In this document: piece by piece, positions 1-8,114 of the stretch
How the letters are laid out: each line of letters begins with the position of its first letter
How positions within the stretch are numbered: position 1 is the stretch's first letter
Assembly (NCBI GenBank): GCA_964603155.1
Contig: CAZRTZ010000003.1
Coordinates: 42,117-106,116 of the forward strand
Reading direction: 5' to 3'
Length of the DNA stretch: 64,000 nt
Origin: VAUL01 sp964603155
Lineage (GTDB): Bacteria; Desulfobacterota; Desulfuromonadia; Desulfuromonadales; BM103
Program-made: the position numbers and the translations under genes
The notes under the pieces: generated by a model
The model's input: the letters and a program-made list of their open reading frames with translations, nothing else
Database searches by the model: none
Told to the model about the DNA's origin: nothing

Positions 1-270
1 TCTGAATCTTGCGGATAATAATCGAATGCCCCGAAACCGAGCTGGCGACATTTTTCTCCTTGATCTTGAGGCTCAAAAGAAGGTCGCGAATGGCACCGAC
101 CACCGCACTCGAATCCATGATGGCATTATCGACAATGGCATCGGAAGGGAGCGGGGTCATGCCGAGGTTCACCAGCTGGTAACCGCCGCGAACCTCCTTG
201 AGCTGAACCAGCTTGACTGAGCTTGAGCCGATATCGATACCGACCAGATCTCTCTTTTTCTGTAACACAA
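1..270 (-). CDS. pilM: Type IV pilus inner-membrane assembly protein PilM, 5' part only
   Basis: This is the first 90 codons of PilM, an actin-like cytoplasmic protein that binds the PilN tail and couples the pilus motor to the alignment subcomplex. The translation begins VLQKKRDLVGIDIGSSSVKL; the GIDIGSSSVKLVQL stretch is the phosphate-1 nucleotide-binding motif of the FtsA/PilM actin-like fold. The start is GTG at 270-268, preceded by an AGGGAG ribosome site. The gene runs off the left edge of the window, so pilN, pilO, pilP and pilQ probably follow outside it. The family call is firm from the N-terminus alone. Confidence 0.88.
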
Positions 271-362
271 TCGTTCTCCCTGGCGTTCGAAATTACCCGA
301 TCAGCGGAGCCTGCAACCTACAGCATTCGTGCCAACTAGATTAACATGTTTTACGATGACCG

Positions 363-560
363 CTATTCGCTCGGGAAAACTTTCTCCCGCTCGGACAGCT
401 TCAGTCCCAATGCCAGAATTATCTTGCGCTTGGTTGCCATACGACACTCGGCGCCGCTTTCGATGCGATCGACGGTCACCGGCGACACCCCGGCCTTGCG
501 CGCCAATTCCGCCTTGCTCATCAACTGAGTCTCGCGAATTTCCCGAACTAGATTGGCCAT
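363..560 (-). CDS. Small XRE-family helix-turn-helix regulator
   Basis: A 65-residue protein that is almost entirely one Cro/C1-type helix-turn-helix. Residues about 16-35 (SKAELARKAGVSPVTVDRIE) match the two-helix DNA-binding unit. It has no ligand or oligomerisation domain. An AGGA ribosome site lies just upstream of the ATG at 560. It sits about 90 bp before pilM on the same strand and downstream of pilD, so it may be co-transcribed with the pil genes or regulate them, but its target cannot be read from sequence. Proteins of this size also occur as orphan antitoxins; no toxin partner is adjacent. Confidence 0.8.
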   Translation of the reverse strand: MANLVREIRETQLMSKAELARKAGVSPVTVDRIESGAECRMATKRKIILALGLKLSEREKVFPSE

Positions 561-593
561 TTCACGATCCTGCCATGCGCTGAATTTTCTGAA

Positions 594-641
594 ATTATAC
601 GAAATTGAGTTTAATTATTGTTAAGTTGAAAATAATGTCAA
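594..641 (-). promoter_or_regulatory. Candidate promoter region of the XRE gene
   Basis: On the minus strand, TTGACA at 641-636 is followed 18 bases later by TAATTA (617-612), and a perfect TATAAT lies at 599-594. The region is AT-rich and directly upstream of the XRE start. Which -10 is used cannot be decided by eye. Confidence 0.4.
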
Positions 642-821
642 GTAATTATGCCTAGATTTTTTGCCGCATCAAAAGAAATTTCCATGTAAAAACAGGTAGA
701 TCTACAATATCGTGGGGAGAGGCCGCGAGGGCAACACAATATGGAGGGGTTTGAGGGGATAAATTTTTTTTGTGATCGCGGAGACCTGGGTTCGGAGTTC
801 GGCGTGATCTTGAGCCTTCAA

Positions 822-850
822 CCTCGTACCCCGCACCTCGCATCCCGAAC
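822..850. repeat. Degenerate GTACGAGGTGCGGGG-type short repeat
   Basis: Read on the minus strand, this stretch is built from loosely repeated units of the form GGGATGCGAGGTGCGGGGTACGAGG. Similar wording (GGAGGTACGGGGCTCG) recurs near 62748-62763. It lies outside genes and resembles low-complexity intergenic repeats. Confidence 0.4.
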
Positions 851-858
851 CTTTTTGC

Positions 859-1674
859 CTAACCCCAGAGGCTCTGCCACCAGTAAACAAAGATCTCACC
901 GTACCAGCGTGCCACAGGATCGATCTTGTCGACGAAGAACAGGTAGATCAGTGCCGCCCCGGCGAGGAAAGGGCCGAAGGGGATGGCCAGTTTGCGCCCG
1001 GCCCGCTTGATCAGCATCAGCGGCACACCGACCAGGGTCCCCATGATCGAGGCCAGGAAGATGATCGGCAGAATGGCCGGCGCGCCGAGAAAGGCGCCGA
1101 GCATGGCCAGCAGCTTGACGTCGCCGAGTCCCATCCCCTCCTGTTTGGTCAGCCACTCGTAGCCAAGGGCAATCGCCAGCAGGATACCGCCGCCCAGGAG
1201 AATGCCGAGCAGCGACGACTGCCACGATACCCAGGGGAGCGCGAAGGTGCAGAGAAAACCGATCGGAATGCCGGGGAGACTGATGACATCGGGGATGATC
1301 TGATGGTCGAGGTCGATCATGCTGATCGTCACCAGCGCCGCGACCAGCAGCCAGGCGACCGGCGTCGCCGGATGGAAGCCGAAGCGGTAAAAAAACAGGA
1401 CGAACAGACCACCGGTCATGGCTTCGACCAGCGGGTAGCGGATCGAAAAGGGCTCGCTACAATAGGCGCAGCGCCCCTTGAGCAGGATCCAACTCAACAC
1501 CGGCAGGTTGTGGTACCAGCGGATGGTGGTCAGGCAATGCGGGCAGCGGGAACGCGGGGCAACGACCGATTCCCCTTCGGGAATGCGGTAGATGCAGACG
1601 TTGAGGAAGGAGCCGATGACCGCGCCGAGGAGAAAAGACGCTGAGAGCAGGTAGGCCAGTTGAGGATTAGTCAC
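859..1674 (-). CDS. pilD: Type IV prepilin peptidase and N-methyltransferase PilD (A24 family)
   Basis: An integral-membrane aspartyl protease that cleaves prepilins after the conserved Gly and methylates the new N-terminal residue. It is 271 residues, the usual length. Seen in the sequence: the N-terminal GSFLNVCIYRIP block (21-32), the zinc-type cysteine pairs C44/C47 and C69/C72 of the methyltransferase domain, and both protease aspartate motifs (MIDLDHQIIPD and GLGDVK). The start appears to be GTG at 1674 with a weak ribosome site. The gene follows higA by 14 bp. Likely substrates in this window are PilA, PilV, PilW, PilX and the pilin at 62021. Confidence 0.95.
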   Translation of the reverse strand: MTNPQLAYLLSASFLLGAVIGSFLNVCIYRIPEGESVVAPRSRCPHCLTTIRWYHNLPVLSWILLKGRCAYCSEPFSIRYPLVEAMTGGLFVLFFYRFGFHPATPVAWLLVAALVTISMIDLDHQIIPDVISLPGIPIGFLCTFALPWVSWQSSLLGILLGGGILLAIALGYEWLTKQEGMGLGDVKLLAMLGAFLGAPAILPIIFLASIMGTLVGVPLMLIKRAGRKLAIPFGPFLAGAALIYLFFVDKIDPVARWYGEIFVYWWQSLWG

Positions 1675-1688
1675 GACTGTCTATGGGA

Positions 1689-1979
1689 TCAGCAGGCCTT
1701 ATCCAAATGCAGCGGCTCTACTTTGGGACGGGGCTTATGGATAACCTGCCAGAGATCCCATTTCATCTGATTGGCAAGCCAGGATTCCGGTGTTGTACCG
1801 GTCAGCAAGCCAACTCGAATCGCCATCTCAGCCGTCATGGCGGTATGTCCGTTCAGCAGACGAGAAAGATGTGGGCGGGAAACGCCCAGCCTTGCCGCAA
1901 TCTCCCCAATTGTCATTTCTTCCGGAAGAAACTCCCGTAAAACCTCTCCGGGATGCGCTGGATTATACATTCGTGCCAT
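1689..1979 (-). CDS. higA: HigA-family antitoxin
   Basis: A 96-residue HTH antitoxin of the HigA/VapI family. The opening NPAHPGEVLREFLPEE and the helix-turn-helix IGEIAARLGVSRPHLSRLLNG (residues about 24-44) are family hallmarks. It is thought to neutralise the HigB ribonuclease and repress the operon by binding its promoter. An AAGGAG site precedes the ATG. It lies 12 bp behind the toxin gene; toxin-first order is typical of higBA. The pair sits inside the pil gene block, between the Ig-like lipoprotein and pilD, suggesting an insertion. Confidence 0.92.
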   Translation of the reverse strand: MARMYNPAHPGEVLREFLPEEMTIGEIAARLGVSRPHLSRLLNGHTAMTAEMAIRVGLLTGTTPESWLANQMKWDLWQVIHKPRPKVEPLHLDKAC

Positions 1980-1991
1980 GGTGTTGCTCCT

Positions 1992-2270
1992 TCAGTGATA
2001 ATCCTGATAGTCAACCAATACTGCGTCCCCTCCCTCAAAGCGAAACGTCAAGCGCCAGTTGCCATTCACCGTAATCGCCCAGTGGCCATTCAGCTCTCCG
2101 GATAACGAGTGTAGGCGCCAGCCCGGAGCGTTCATGTCATGAGGGGATAACGCGTCATCGAGACGAGTCAATTGAACGCGAAGTCGAGAAGCGTGATGTG
2201 GCTGAATACCCGCCCTTGACCCGGTCTCGAAAAACCTTTGCAATCCCTTATGGCAAAAGCTCTTGATCAC
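1992..2270 (-). CDS. higB: HigB-family (RelE-like) toxin
   Basis: A 92-residue mRNA-interferase-type toxin of the RelE superfamily. The chosen start is GTG at 2270, giving VIKSFCHKGLQRFFETGS, which matches the usual start of the family; an upstream in-frame ATG at 2315 would add a non-conserved tail. C-terminal features WRLHSLSGELNGHWAITVNGNWR and a closing VDYQDYH are typical. There is no visible ribosome site before the GTG, and the -10 box ends 6 bases upstream of it, so the mRNA may be leaderless. Confidence 0.9.
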   Translation of the reverse strand: MIKSFCHKGLQRFFETGSRAGIQPHHASRLRVQLTRLDDALSPHDMNAPGWRLHSLSGELNGHWAITVNGNWRLTFRFEGGDAVLVDYQDYH

Positions 2271-2276
2271 GGGAGA

Positions 2277-2305
2277 ATTGTAGCCTGTAAACGAACAGAT
2301 AACAA
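2277..2305 (-). promoter_or_regulatory. Sigma-70 promoter of higBA
   Basis: Minus strand: TTGTTA (2305-2300), 17-bp spacer, TACAAT (2282-2277). The predicted transcription start falls at or next to the G of the higB GTG (2270). This supports the GTG start and suggests leaderless translation. Confidence 0.65.
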
Positions 2306-2339
2306 GGGAAAGCACACGGGAAGCAAACGAGCGAGCAAG

Positions 2340-3242
2340 TTACCCCTTCGGCTCACCCAAGTTCAGAACATACTCCTGGCGGTCTTCGCCGCCTTCGGGA
2401 TCGCGCACCAGGATTTTAACCTCGTATTTACCGGCTTTCACCCCGGTCAGCGGCCAGGTGATCTTGCCGCCCTTGGTGATACTCATCCCCTGGGGTGGTT
2501 TTTCGAGGGAGAAGGTGAGCCGGTCGTTGTCGGGATCTTTGACTTTGACCTGGTAGGAATACTCAAGGGCCTCGAAACTGGCCGGCGGTTTCGAGACAAT
2601 CTTCGGCGGCGCGCCGGGAACCGGCATGGCGTAGCTGCGATAGACCGGGCCTTCGGCAGTACCATCGAACGGGGTGATCAGCACTTGCACCCGGTCGCCG
2701 CGCCGGTTGCGGTCAGCCGGAAGGACCGAATCGGTCAGCAGGGGATCGGCCTCGTCGTTGATCAGCCACTGGTAGCGGAATTCGACCGAATCACCATCGG
2801 CATCCTCGGCGACCGGGGTCACCTCGACTTTCAAGCCGCTGCGCCAGTCCTTGGGAGTCGCCGAAATGCCGACCACCTTCGGAGGGGTGTTGGCGATGGT
2901 CACACTGGCCGTCCCTCCTACATCGGCCGTGCCGACCGTAACGGTTACCTGATCGCCACGCTTGTAGACACCGCAAAGTTTGCCGGGTTCATCCGCCACG
3001 ACCGGTTGCCCATTAACACTCCAAGCGATGCGGCCGCTCCCGGGTTGCCCCTTGATCATCACCTGCAGGCAATCGATAGCCGCAGGATTCTGGGGGAGCA
3101 GAGAGACAAAAACCCTGGCTGACGCAACAGCGGAAGTGGATGCCGGGGGAGAGGGAGCCGTCGATGACGGCGCAGAGGGCTTTTCCCCGCAGGCCGCAAG
3201 TAAAACCAACAGCGGCAAAAGAAGATGGAGACGCATCACCAT
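2340..3242 (-). CDS. Ig-like-domain lipoprotein downstream of pilY1
   Basis: A predicted outer-membrane or periplasmic lipoprotein of 300 residues. The start at 3242 is favoured because a perfect GGAGG (3248-3252) lies five bases upstream. It yields a signal peptide ending in the lipobox LAAC, with Cys at residue 18. A Ser/Pro/Ala-rich linker follows. The body has repeated Ig/cadherin-like modules: DADGDSVEFRYQW and DPDNDRLTFSLEKPPQGM, the latter resembling He-PIG domains. It is the last gene of the pilV-W-X-Y1 run, behind a hairpin that may attenuate its expression. A role in pilus stability or adhesion is inferred only from position. Confidence 0.75.
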   Translation of the reverse strand: MVMRLHLLLPLLVLLAACGEKPSAPSSTAPSPPASTSAVASARVFVSLLPQNPAAIDCLQVMIKGQPGSGRIAWSVNGQPVVADEPGKLCGVYKRGDQVTVTVGTADVGGTASVTIANTPPKVVGISATPKDWRSGLKVEVTPVAEDADGDSVEFRYQWLINDEADPLLTDSVLPADRNRRGDRVQVLITPFDGTAEGPVYRSYAMPVPGAPPKIVSKPPASFEALEYSYQVKVKDPDNDRLTFSLEKPPQGMSITKGGKITWPLTGVKAGKYEVKILVRDPEGGEDRQEYVLNLGEPKG

Positions 3243-3267
3243 AAAAACCTCCAGGATCATCACACAG

Positions 3268-3311
3268 GAATAAAACCGACCCGGTTGGAAGTATTGTACC
3301 AACCGGGTCGG
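3268..3311 (-). terminator. Rho-independent terminator after pilY1
   Basis: A perfect 13-bp inverted repeat (3276-3288 with 3299-3311) encloses a 10-base loop. On the minus strand it is followed at once by TTTTATT. It lies 24 bp past the pilY1 stop and 26 bp before the lipoprotein ATG, so it can act as a terminator or partial attenuator. Confidence 0.88.
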
Positions 3312-3335
3312 CAAACGTCACATAATTTTAAGTGA

Positions 3336-6300
3336 TCAGTTGTTCCACTGCATCCAGTAGACCGGCGTGATCAGTTTGACATCCGGCGCCGCATAGGTAC
3401 CGACGCGGTTACTGGCACTGATCATCATGGTCACCTTGCCGCTGGCATCCATCAAGGTCACGATCCCGGACGGGATCCCCTCGCCGAGGACACGGACCCG
3501 ATCGGCCTTCATAAGGATCGCGCCGTCCTTGAGCGCCCGTTCATTCCCTGACGGGGCCGACTGGGTGTTGTCGGCCACGTAGTTATAAACCGCTTCACCC
3601 GTGCGGAAATCCAGGTGGTAAAGCCGGGAGGTACCGAGATTGCCGACCTCGCAGTTGCTCTGGCCGCTGGTGAGCGGAGCGTAGGTGGTGTAGAACGCCT
3701 GTCCGAAGAAGATCACCGGCGGGGCCAGCATCTTCTCGCCAGGATTTTCCAGGCGAATGTACCAGCCGTAGTTGCTATCGGCATACAGGGCATTGAACAC
3801 GTTGTTGATCGCCGTACTGTCGGAACTCTCCTGCAGGGTGTTATCCGTCACATCAATCAGATTGCTTTCCGTTTTCACCCCCATGCCGTCGGCCGGATTG
3901 GCCAGACCCTGGCCGCGATCGAAGAGCATGTACATCCGATCGTGGGAGGCCAGGTTCAACGGGTGTTCACGATCCCCGGTCCCGAAGTAGAGCATGGCAT
4001 GACTGCCGTTGCGCGCCACAGACGGCCGGTAGAAGATCTTGTGCCCATTGGTCGAATCCGACCCGGGATTGCTGCGGAAGATCACATCGCCGGTCCAATT
4101 CGCCTTCACCCCCTGCCGTACACCGGCAACCGTGGTCAGCGGCAGGTTGAAGCGCCACATCTGGCCGCCGGTATCCCCAACATAAATGCGATCGGCATAG
4201 CCGTCGTCATCCCAGTCGAGCACCGCCAGATCGGACGGGATGGAGAAGGTCAGGTTGGAATTGGTGGCGATGTTCGAGGCGTTGGTCGTGGTCGTACTCT
4301 CCCCATAGACATAGGCCCAGACCAGGTTCCCCGACTGTGAAAAACTCGGTACGTATTTCAGATTGGCATCTTTGGACAGGGAGGCGATTTCGATCGCATA
4401 CAAGCCCCGCCCCTTCGGATTGAGTTGTGAACCGCCGGTGGCCGAGGTCACCCCGGCATTGCTCACCCCCGGGTCACCATCGTTGGTCGCCACGGTGGTG
4501 TCGGTGTTGGTAATCGGGTTGACCGGACTGGACACCGTCGACACCGGGAAATTCTGGGTATTCCCCCAGCGCCGGTCCTCGTTGTTGTCGTAACCGGCAC
4601 CGACGAACATGACCACCTTGTCGGTGGTGCCGTCCTTGACCTTGGCCAGGCGCGGCTGACTCCAGGTTTCACCAAGTTCGGAAAAGGTTCTCTGCCACAT
4701 CCCTTTCGGGTTGAGCGGGTCGGTCACATCCAGTGCGTAATAGGCGCCGCGGGGGTCATTCGGTGTCAGATAGGCATTGCCACCGCCCCGGCGCAGACCA
4801 AAGAGTAAAACAACCTTGTCGCCGTTGTCAGGCTCGATATTACCGTCGCCGTCGTAGTCGTGGATATAGAGTGAAGGGGGGGCATCGACAAAGTATTCGT
4901 GTCCCTGCTGCGGATAATATCTGAGGTCATCGAGCAGCAGCGGCGGGATGAAGGCCCAGACCTCTTCGCCGTCGCAGTCGCGGAAGGCGTGCATCATGCC
5001 ATCGTTGGCACCGACGAATATAAACGTCGTATTGTAACTGGAATTGGGAGGGGGCTGTCCGGTAGTGTGCGTTGGAATCGGCAGGGAGGTGCTCCCCGAT
5101 GCGTAACAAGTCCCTTCCACATTGTCGGAGTACTTGGTGTAATTGAAAACCAGCGGTTTGGAGTGCAGGATATCACCCAGAATCCACTCGCGCTTCGCTG
5201 TTGTCGGATAAACCGGGCCGAGTGAATTGTACCCGTGCAGGTAATCGATCAGTCGGTCACGTGCCGCGTCATCCGCCACCCCCAGGGTTGCCGGGGTGAT
5301 GCAGTTGCTGCCGCCGCAACTGGTATTGGCGGTGCTGAAGGCATTCTGGCTGGCCATCAGGTCGGGTTCGCCAGTCGTTACCGCGCTGTTCGAGGAACTG
5401 AGGAACGTGATGATCTTACGGGGGTTGGTAGAAAAATCACGAGCCAACAACGTCCCGCCGATGCCGCCGGCGTCGACGATGCCGCCGTCGCCGCCATCCG
5501 GATCGGGTGAAGCGTAACCCGTATCACCCGGACTCAGGTTCGGATTATAGCTTGGTGAAACCACGTTGCGCAGACGCGGGTCCTCGGCACTGAGAATCTT
5601 CTCGACACCAGCGAACGTCGCGGTTCCCCAGTAGGACTGGGAATAGATGAAGTCACCGGCCGTATTGGTCGCGCGGTGGCCGTGAACATCCAGGAGTTCG
5701 TTGCCGGAGCTGACCTTGTACTTCTTGAGGTTGCCGCGCCACGGCGCGTTGCTTTGTGGCTTGAACAGGCCAAGGTAAACCCGGTTACTGCTGATGGTGC
5801 GGTTGGTAGAACTGGCCGGGACAACCGGCGCGACGAAAGCGGTGTTCGACTCGCTGACAATGTTGACGATAATCTCCTGAAGAGCCTTGGCCAGCTGTTC
5901 GGTATTGAACACATTATAGAAAGCGCCCCCCCCGTTGGTCGCTGTCCTGCGCATGAGGATGTCATCGTTCTGGAAGGCCAAGACTACGTGGGTGGTGATG
6001 CCGGGATTGTTCGGACCGTTGGGGACGCCGTTGACCGTCGCCTCGTGCTTCAGGAAATAGGCGACGTCGTCGATCCAGTGGGTGCCGAGACCGTAATCCT
6101 CCGAGTCGGTCTCATAGCCATCGCCGTCCCAGTCACCGATATCAGGCGTGTTGGTGTCCTGGTTGGGGAGCCCGTTGGTCAGGAAGATGATGTGGTTATA
6201 ACCGCAAGGGTTGGGTTTGGCGACTTGGGCGTTGATGTTGATATCTTGTTTACTGAGAATCGCCCCGTTGGTGTCGATATAACTCGCCCGCAGATAATAA

Positions 6301-7493
6301 CCGGCATCGTAGAGCGCTTCAGACTGCGGACGTTGCGGCCCCGCAGCAATAACATCCGGGCAATCCCAGTCCTCAGTCCCGTCTGGTCGGGTTCGGGAGG
6401 AGCAGGTGTCCATTTCGGGGAGAGCGGCGATAAGTGAACTGGGATCAGAGCCATAGGCCCTGAGTTCCGCCCCGAGGACGGCCCCCTGATTCTGAGGATT
6501 GTAGGTTACAAAGCCGAAATTAACCGACGGGCTGGCCCCGTTGATGGCCGGCGCCAAAGCATCGTAAAACGCCTGACGCACCGTGTCCAAAGTCAGTTCG
6601 GCGGCACCGGTCTTGTACCCTTCGACGCCCAAGCGCCAGCCGTCCTGACCGGTGAAGCCAGAGACCAAGGCACCGGTACCATTGATCTCGTGGGTGGGGG
6701 TGAGCGTGTCGTCCACCGCCCAGTACATGGTCCAGTCGAGCCGATTGGCGCCGCTGCCTTCGCTCCCCACTCCCGGTTCCATGTAGGCCAGAGAAGGGCC
6801 GACCACGTTTTGAATCAGCCGGTAATTATGGGTGACCGAGACGACCTGGTCGACCCACTTGCTACCCACCCGAACGCGTCTTGTCTCGGTATGAGTATGC
6901 TGGATAACCAAGTTATCCTCCGTTGGCGGCGCAACAGTCTCTTGATAGTTCAGATAGTGGCCGGTGGCATAGGCCTGCCCGTTCGAGGCGGTCGCGCAGG
7001 CACCGGGGGTTCCCTGCCCGCCACCGCCGGCGAGATTGGGAGCCTTTTCCGATCCGCCCCCGGAGTAGGTACCGAAGTCTCTAAGAATCTCCCGGACATT
7101 GACTGTCATGGTCACCATCTGGCCGCTTCCCGGAGGGTTTTCCTCCTGGTAGGTGGCGACACAGGTGACACCGTCCACGCGCACCGGGCTGTTACCACCG
7201 AGTTCCAAACGGGGGTCGAACAAGCCGTCCTGTCCGGTGTAATAAATCAGGTCATTATTATAGCGGCCGGAGTAACTGGCTCCGGTATCGTAGCGGTCGC
7301 CGGCCGCCTTGGACAGGGTCGAGCGACTGGTGTCGATGACAATGAGCACGTTCGGCGCGGGACGCTGGTTGGGAACGCCGACGTAGATCCCCGAGTCGCC
7401 GAGGTAATCGTCCGGAGGGAGGGCCAGAGCGGGGGCGCTACAGATACCGAGCAACAGCGCGGCTACGCTCAACAGTGAAATGATTCGGGACAT
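3336..7493 (-). CDS. pilY1: PilY1-like pilus tip adhesin
   Basis: A secreted 1385-residue protein with a signal peptide ending near residue 24. The N-terminal half has a von Willebrand A-like domain: DTSRS at residues 54-58 is a DxSxS MIDAS motif. An acidic calcium-type loop DWDGDGYETDSED lies near residue 452. The C-terminal half is the PilY1 beta-propeller, recognised by FVGANDGMMHAF (about 825), DYDGDGNIEPDNGD (about 877, a calcium-binding loop) and repeated GDTGGQMWRF-type blades. Family members sit at the pilus tip, help extension and mediate adhesion or mechanosensing. It begins 3 bp after pilX; its GGGGGAGG ribosome site overlaps the end of pilX, suggesting translational coupling. Confidence 0.95.
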   Translation of the reverse strand: MSRIISLLSVAALLLGICSAPALALPPDDYLGDSGIYVGVPNQRPAPNVLIVIDTSRSTLSKAAGDRYDTGASYSGRYNNDLIYYTGQDGLFDPRLELGGNSPVRVDGVTCVATYQEENPPGSGQMVTMTVNVREILRDFGTYSGGGSEKAPNLAGGGGQGTPGACATASNGQAYATGHYLNYQETVAPPTEDNLVIQHTHTETRRVRVGSKWVDQVVSVTHNYRLIQNVVGPSLAYMEPGVGSEGSGANRLDWTMYWAVDDTLTPTHEINGTGALVSGFTGQDGWRLGVEGYKTGAAELTLDTVRQAFYDALAPAINGASPSVNFGFVTYNPQNQGAVLGAELRAYGSDPSSLIAALPEMDTCSSRTRPDGTEDWDCPDVIAAGPQRPQSEALYDAGYYLRASYIDTNGAILSKQDININAQVAKPNPCGYNHIIFLTNGLPNQDTNTPDIGDWDGDGYETDSEDYGLGTHWIDDVAYFLKHEATVNGVPNGPNNPGITTHVVLAFQNDDILMRRTATNGGGAFYNVFNTEQLAKALQEIIVNIVSESNTAFVAPVVPASSTNRTISSNRVYLGLFKPQSNAPWRGNLKKYKVSSGNELLDVHGHRATNTAGDFIYSQSYWGTATFAGVEKILSAEDPRLRNVVSPSYNPNLSPGDTGYASPDPDGGDGGIVDAGGIGGTLLARDFSTNPRKIITFLSSSNSAVTTGEPDLMASQNAFSTANTSCGGSNCITPATLGVADDAARDRLIDYLHGYNSLGPVYPTTAKREWILGDILHSKPLVFNYTKYSDNVEGTCYASGSTSLPIPTHTTGQPPPNSSYNTTFIFVGANDGMMHAFRDCDGEEVWAFIPPLLLDDLRYYPQQGHEYFVDAPPSLYIHDYDGDGNIEPDNGDKVVLLFGLRRGGGNAYLTPNDPRGAYYALDVTDPLNPKGMWQRTFSELGETWSQPRLAKVKDGTTDKVVMFVGAGYDNNEDRRWGNTQNFPVSTVSSPVNPITNTDTTVATNDGDPGVSNAGVTSATGGSQLNPKGRGLYAIEIASLSKDANLKYVPSFSQSGNLVWAYVYGESTTTTNASNIATNSNLTFSIPSDLAVLDWDDDGYADRIYVGDTGGQMWRFNLPLTTVAGVRQGVKANWTGDVIFRSNPGSDSTNGHKIFYRPSVARNGSHAMLYFGTGDREHPLNLASHDRMYMLFDRGQGLANPADGMGVKTESNLIDVTDNTLQESSDSTAINNVFNALYADSNYGWYIRLENPGEKMLAPPVIFFGQAFYTTYAPLTSGQSNCEVGNLGTSRLYHLDFRTGEAVYNYVADNTQSAPSGNERALKDGAILMKADRVRVLGEGIPSGIVTLMDASGKVTMMISASNRVGTYAAPDVKLITPVYWMQWNN

Positions 7494-7496
7494 GGC

Positions 7497-8099
7497 TCAA
7501 CCTCCCCCGGACGTGCGGAAAATGGTGTCGTCATCCAGCTTGAACAGGCGAACGATACTGGCATTGACGTGGGTGACGGTAACGGTCTTGTTGGCAACCT
7601 TAGCCAGGTAACTGGCCTTGGGATTCTTGTCGGTGGCGTTGGTATAGGTCGGCGAGGGAGTCCCCACCTTGACCTGTACCTGATAGTAGTTGGCGGCGAA
7701 ATCGCTGCCGAACATCCCCGCGGCGCCGGCCGGCATTTCTCCGGGGCCCAAATCGGTGACTGTCCCTTCGATGATCCCGGCGTTGTTATTGTTGATCAGG
7801 GTACGCCAAGGGACGTTGGTGGCGGTGACATTCGCCGGATCATGCAACTCGAGAGTGGCCGAGCCAGGGGACATGCCGGCCAGTTGGATGATCAGATCGC
7901 GGTTCAGGGCGTATTCGACGGCGCGGTCAGCAACATTGAAGGCACGCTTCTCGGGAACCACCTTGCCGGCACTCACCATCCCCTCGTTGGCATAGCGGAT
8001 GACCACCGCACCGATGATACTGAGAATCCCCAGAAAGGCGATGGCCAGGATCAGCGCCATCCCCCGTTCTCCCCGTCGCGTTTGTCTGCGATTACACAT
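7497..8099 (-). CDS. pilX: Minor pilin-like protein PilX
   Basis: A 200-residue protein whose N-terminus is a short basic leader ending in Gly, then MALILAIAFLGILSIIGAVV, the PilX N-terminal hydrophobic helix. As is usual for PilX, there is no Glu at position +5 of the mature form. Minor pilins of this set prime pilus assembly and carry PilY1 to the tip. A GAGGG ribosome site lies upstream. It sits between pilW and pilY1, the standard order. The remainder has low similarity to anything recognisable, as expected for the variable C-terminal domain. Confidence 0.88.
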   Translation of the reverse strand: MCNRRQTRRGERGMALILAIAFLGILSIIGAVVIRYANEGMVSAGKVVPEKRAFNVADRAVEYALNRDLIIQLAGMSPGSATLELHDPANVTATNVPWRTLINNNNAGIIEGTVTDLGPGEMPAGAAGMFGSDFAANYYQVQVKVGTPSPTYTNATDKNPKASYLAKVANKTVTVTHVNASIVRLFKLDDDTIFRTSGGG

Positions 8100-8114
8100 A
8101 AGGCTGCCCTCGTC

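Larger units (their letters stand above)
561..858. other. Gap between pilD and the XRE gene: AT-rich promoter-like DNA plus a repeat remnant
   Basis: No convincing gene is present. The half next to the XRE gene is strongly AT-rich, with a TTGACA box (636-641) and a TATAAT box (594-599) on the minus strand. These are not at ideal spacing to each other, so either could belong to a different promoter. The half next to pilD contains the repeat-like stretch at 822-850. The short ORFs here look like chance frames. Confidence 0.5.

Noticed and set aside
741..1010. Plus-strand frame across the pilD 3' end and the gap
   Set aside because: It overlaps the conserved PilD C-terminus in antisense and has low-complexity translation.
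2238..3122. A 294-residue plus-strand open frame across the lipoprotein gene
   Set aside because: It is antisense to a gene with a signal peptide, lipobox and perfect ribosome site. Its translation has the Gly/Arg/His-rich look of an antisense shadow in GC-rich DNA.
3615..4340. Long plus-strand frame inside pilY1
   Set aside because: It is antisense to the highly conserved PilY1 C-terminal propeller, has no ribosome site, and encodes no recognisable domain.
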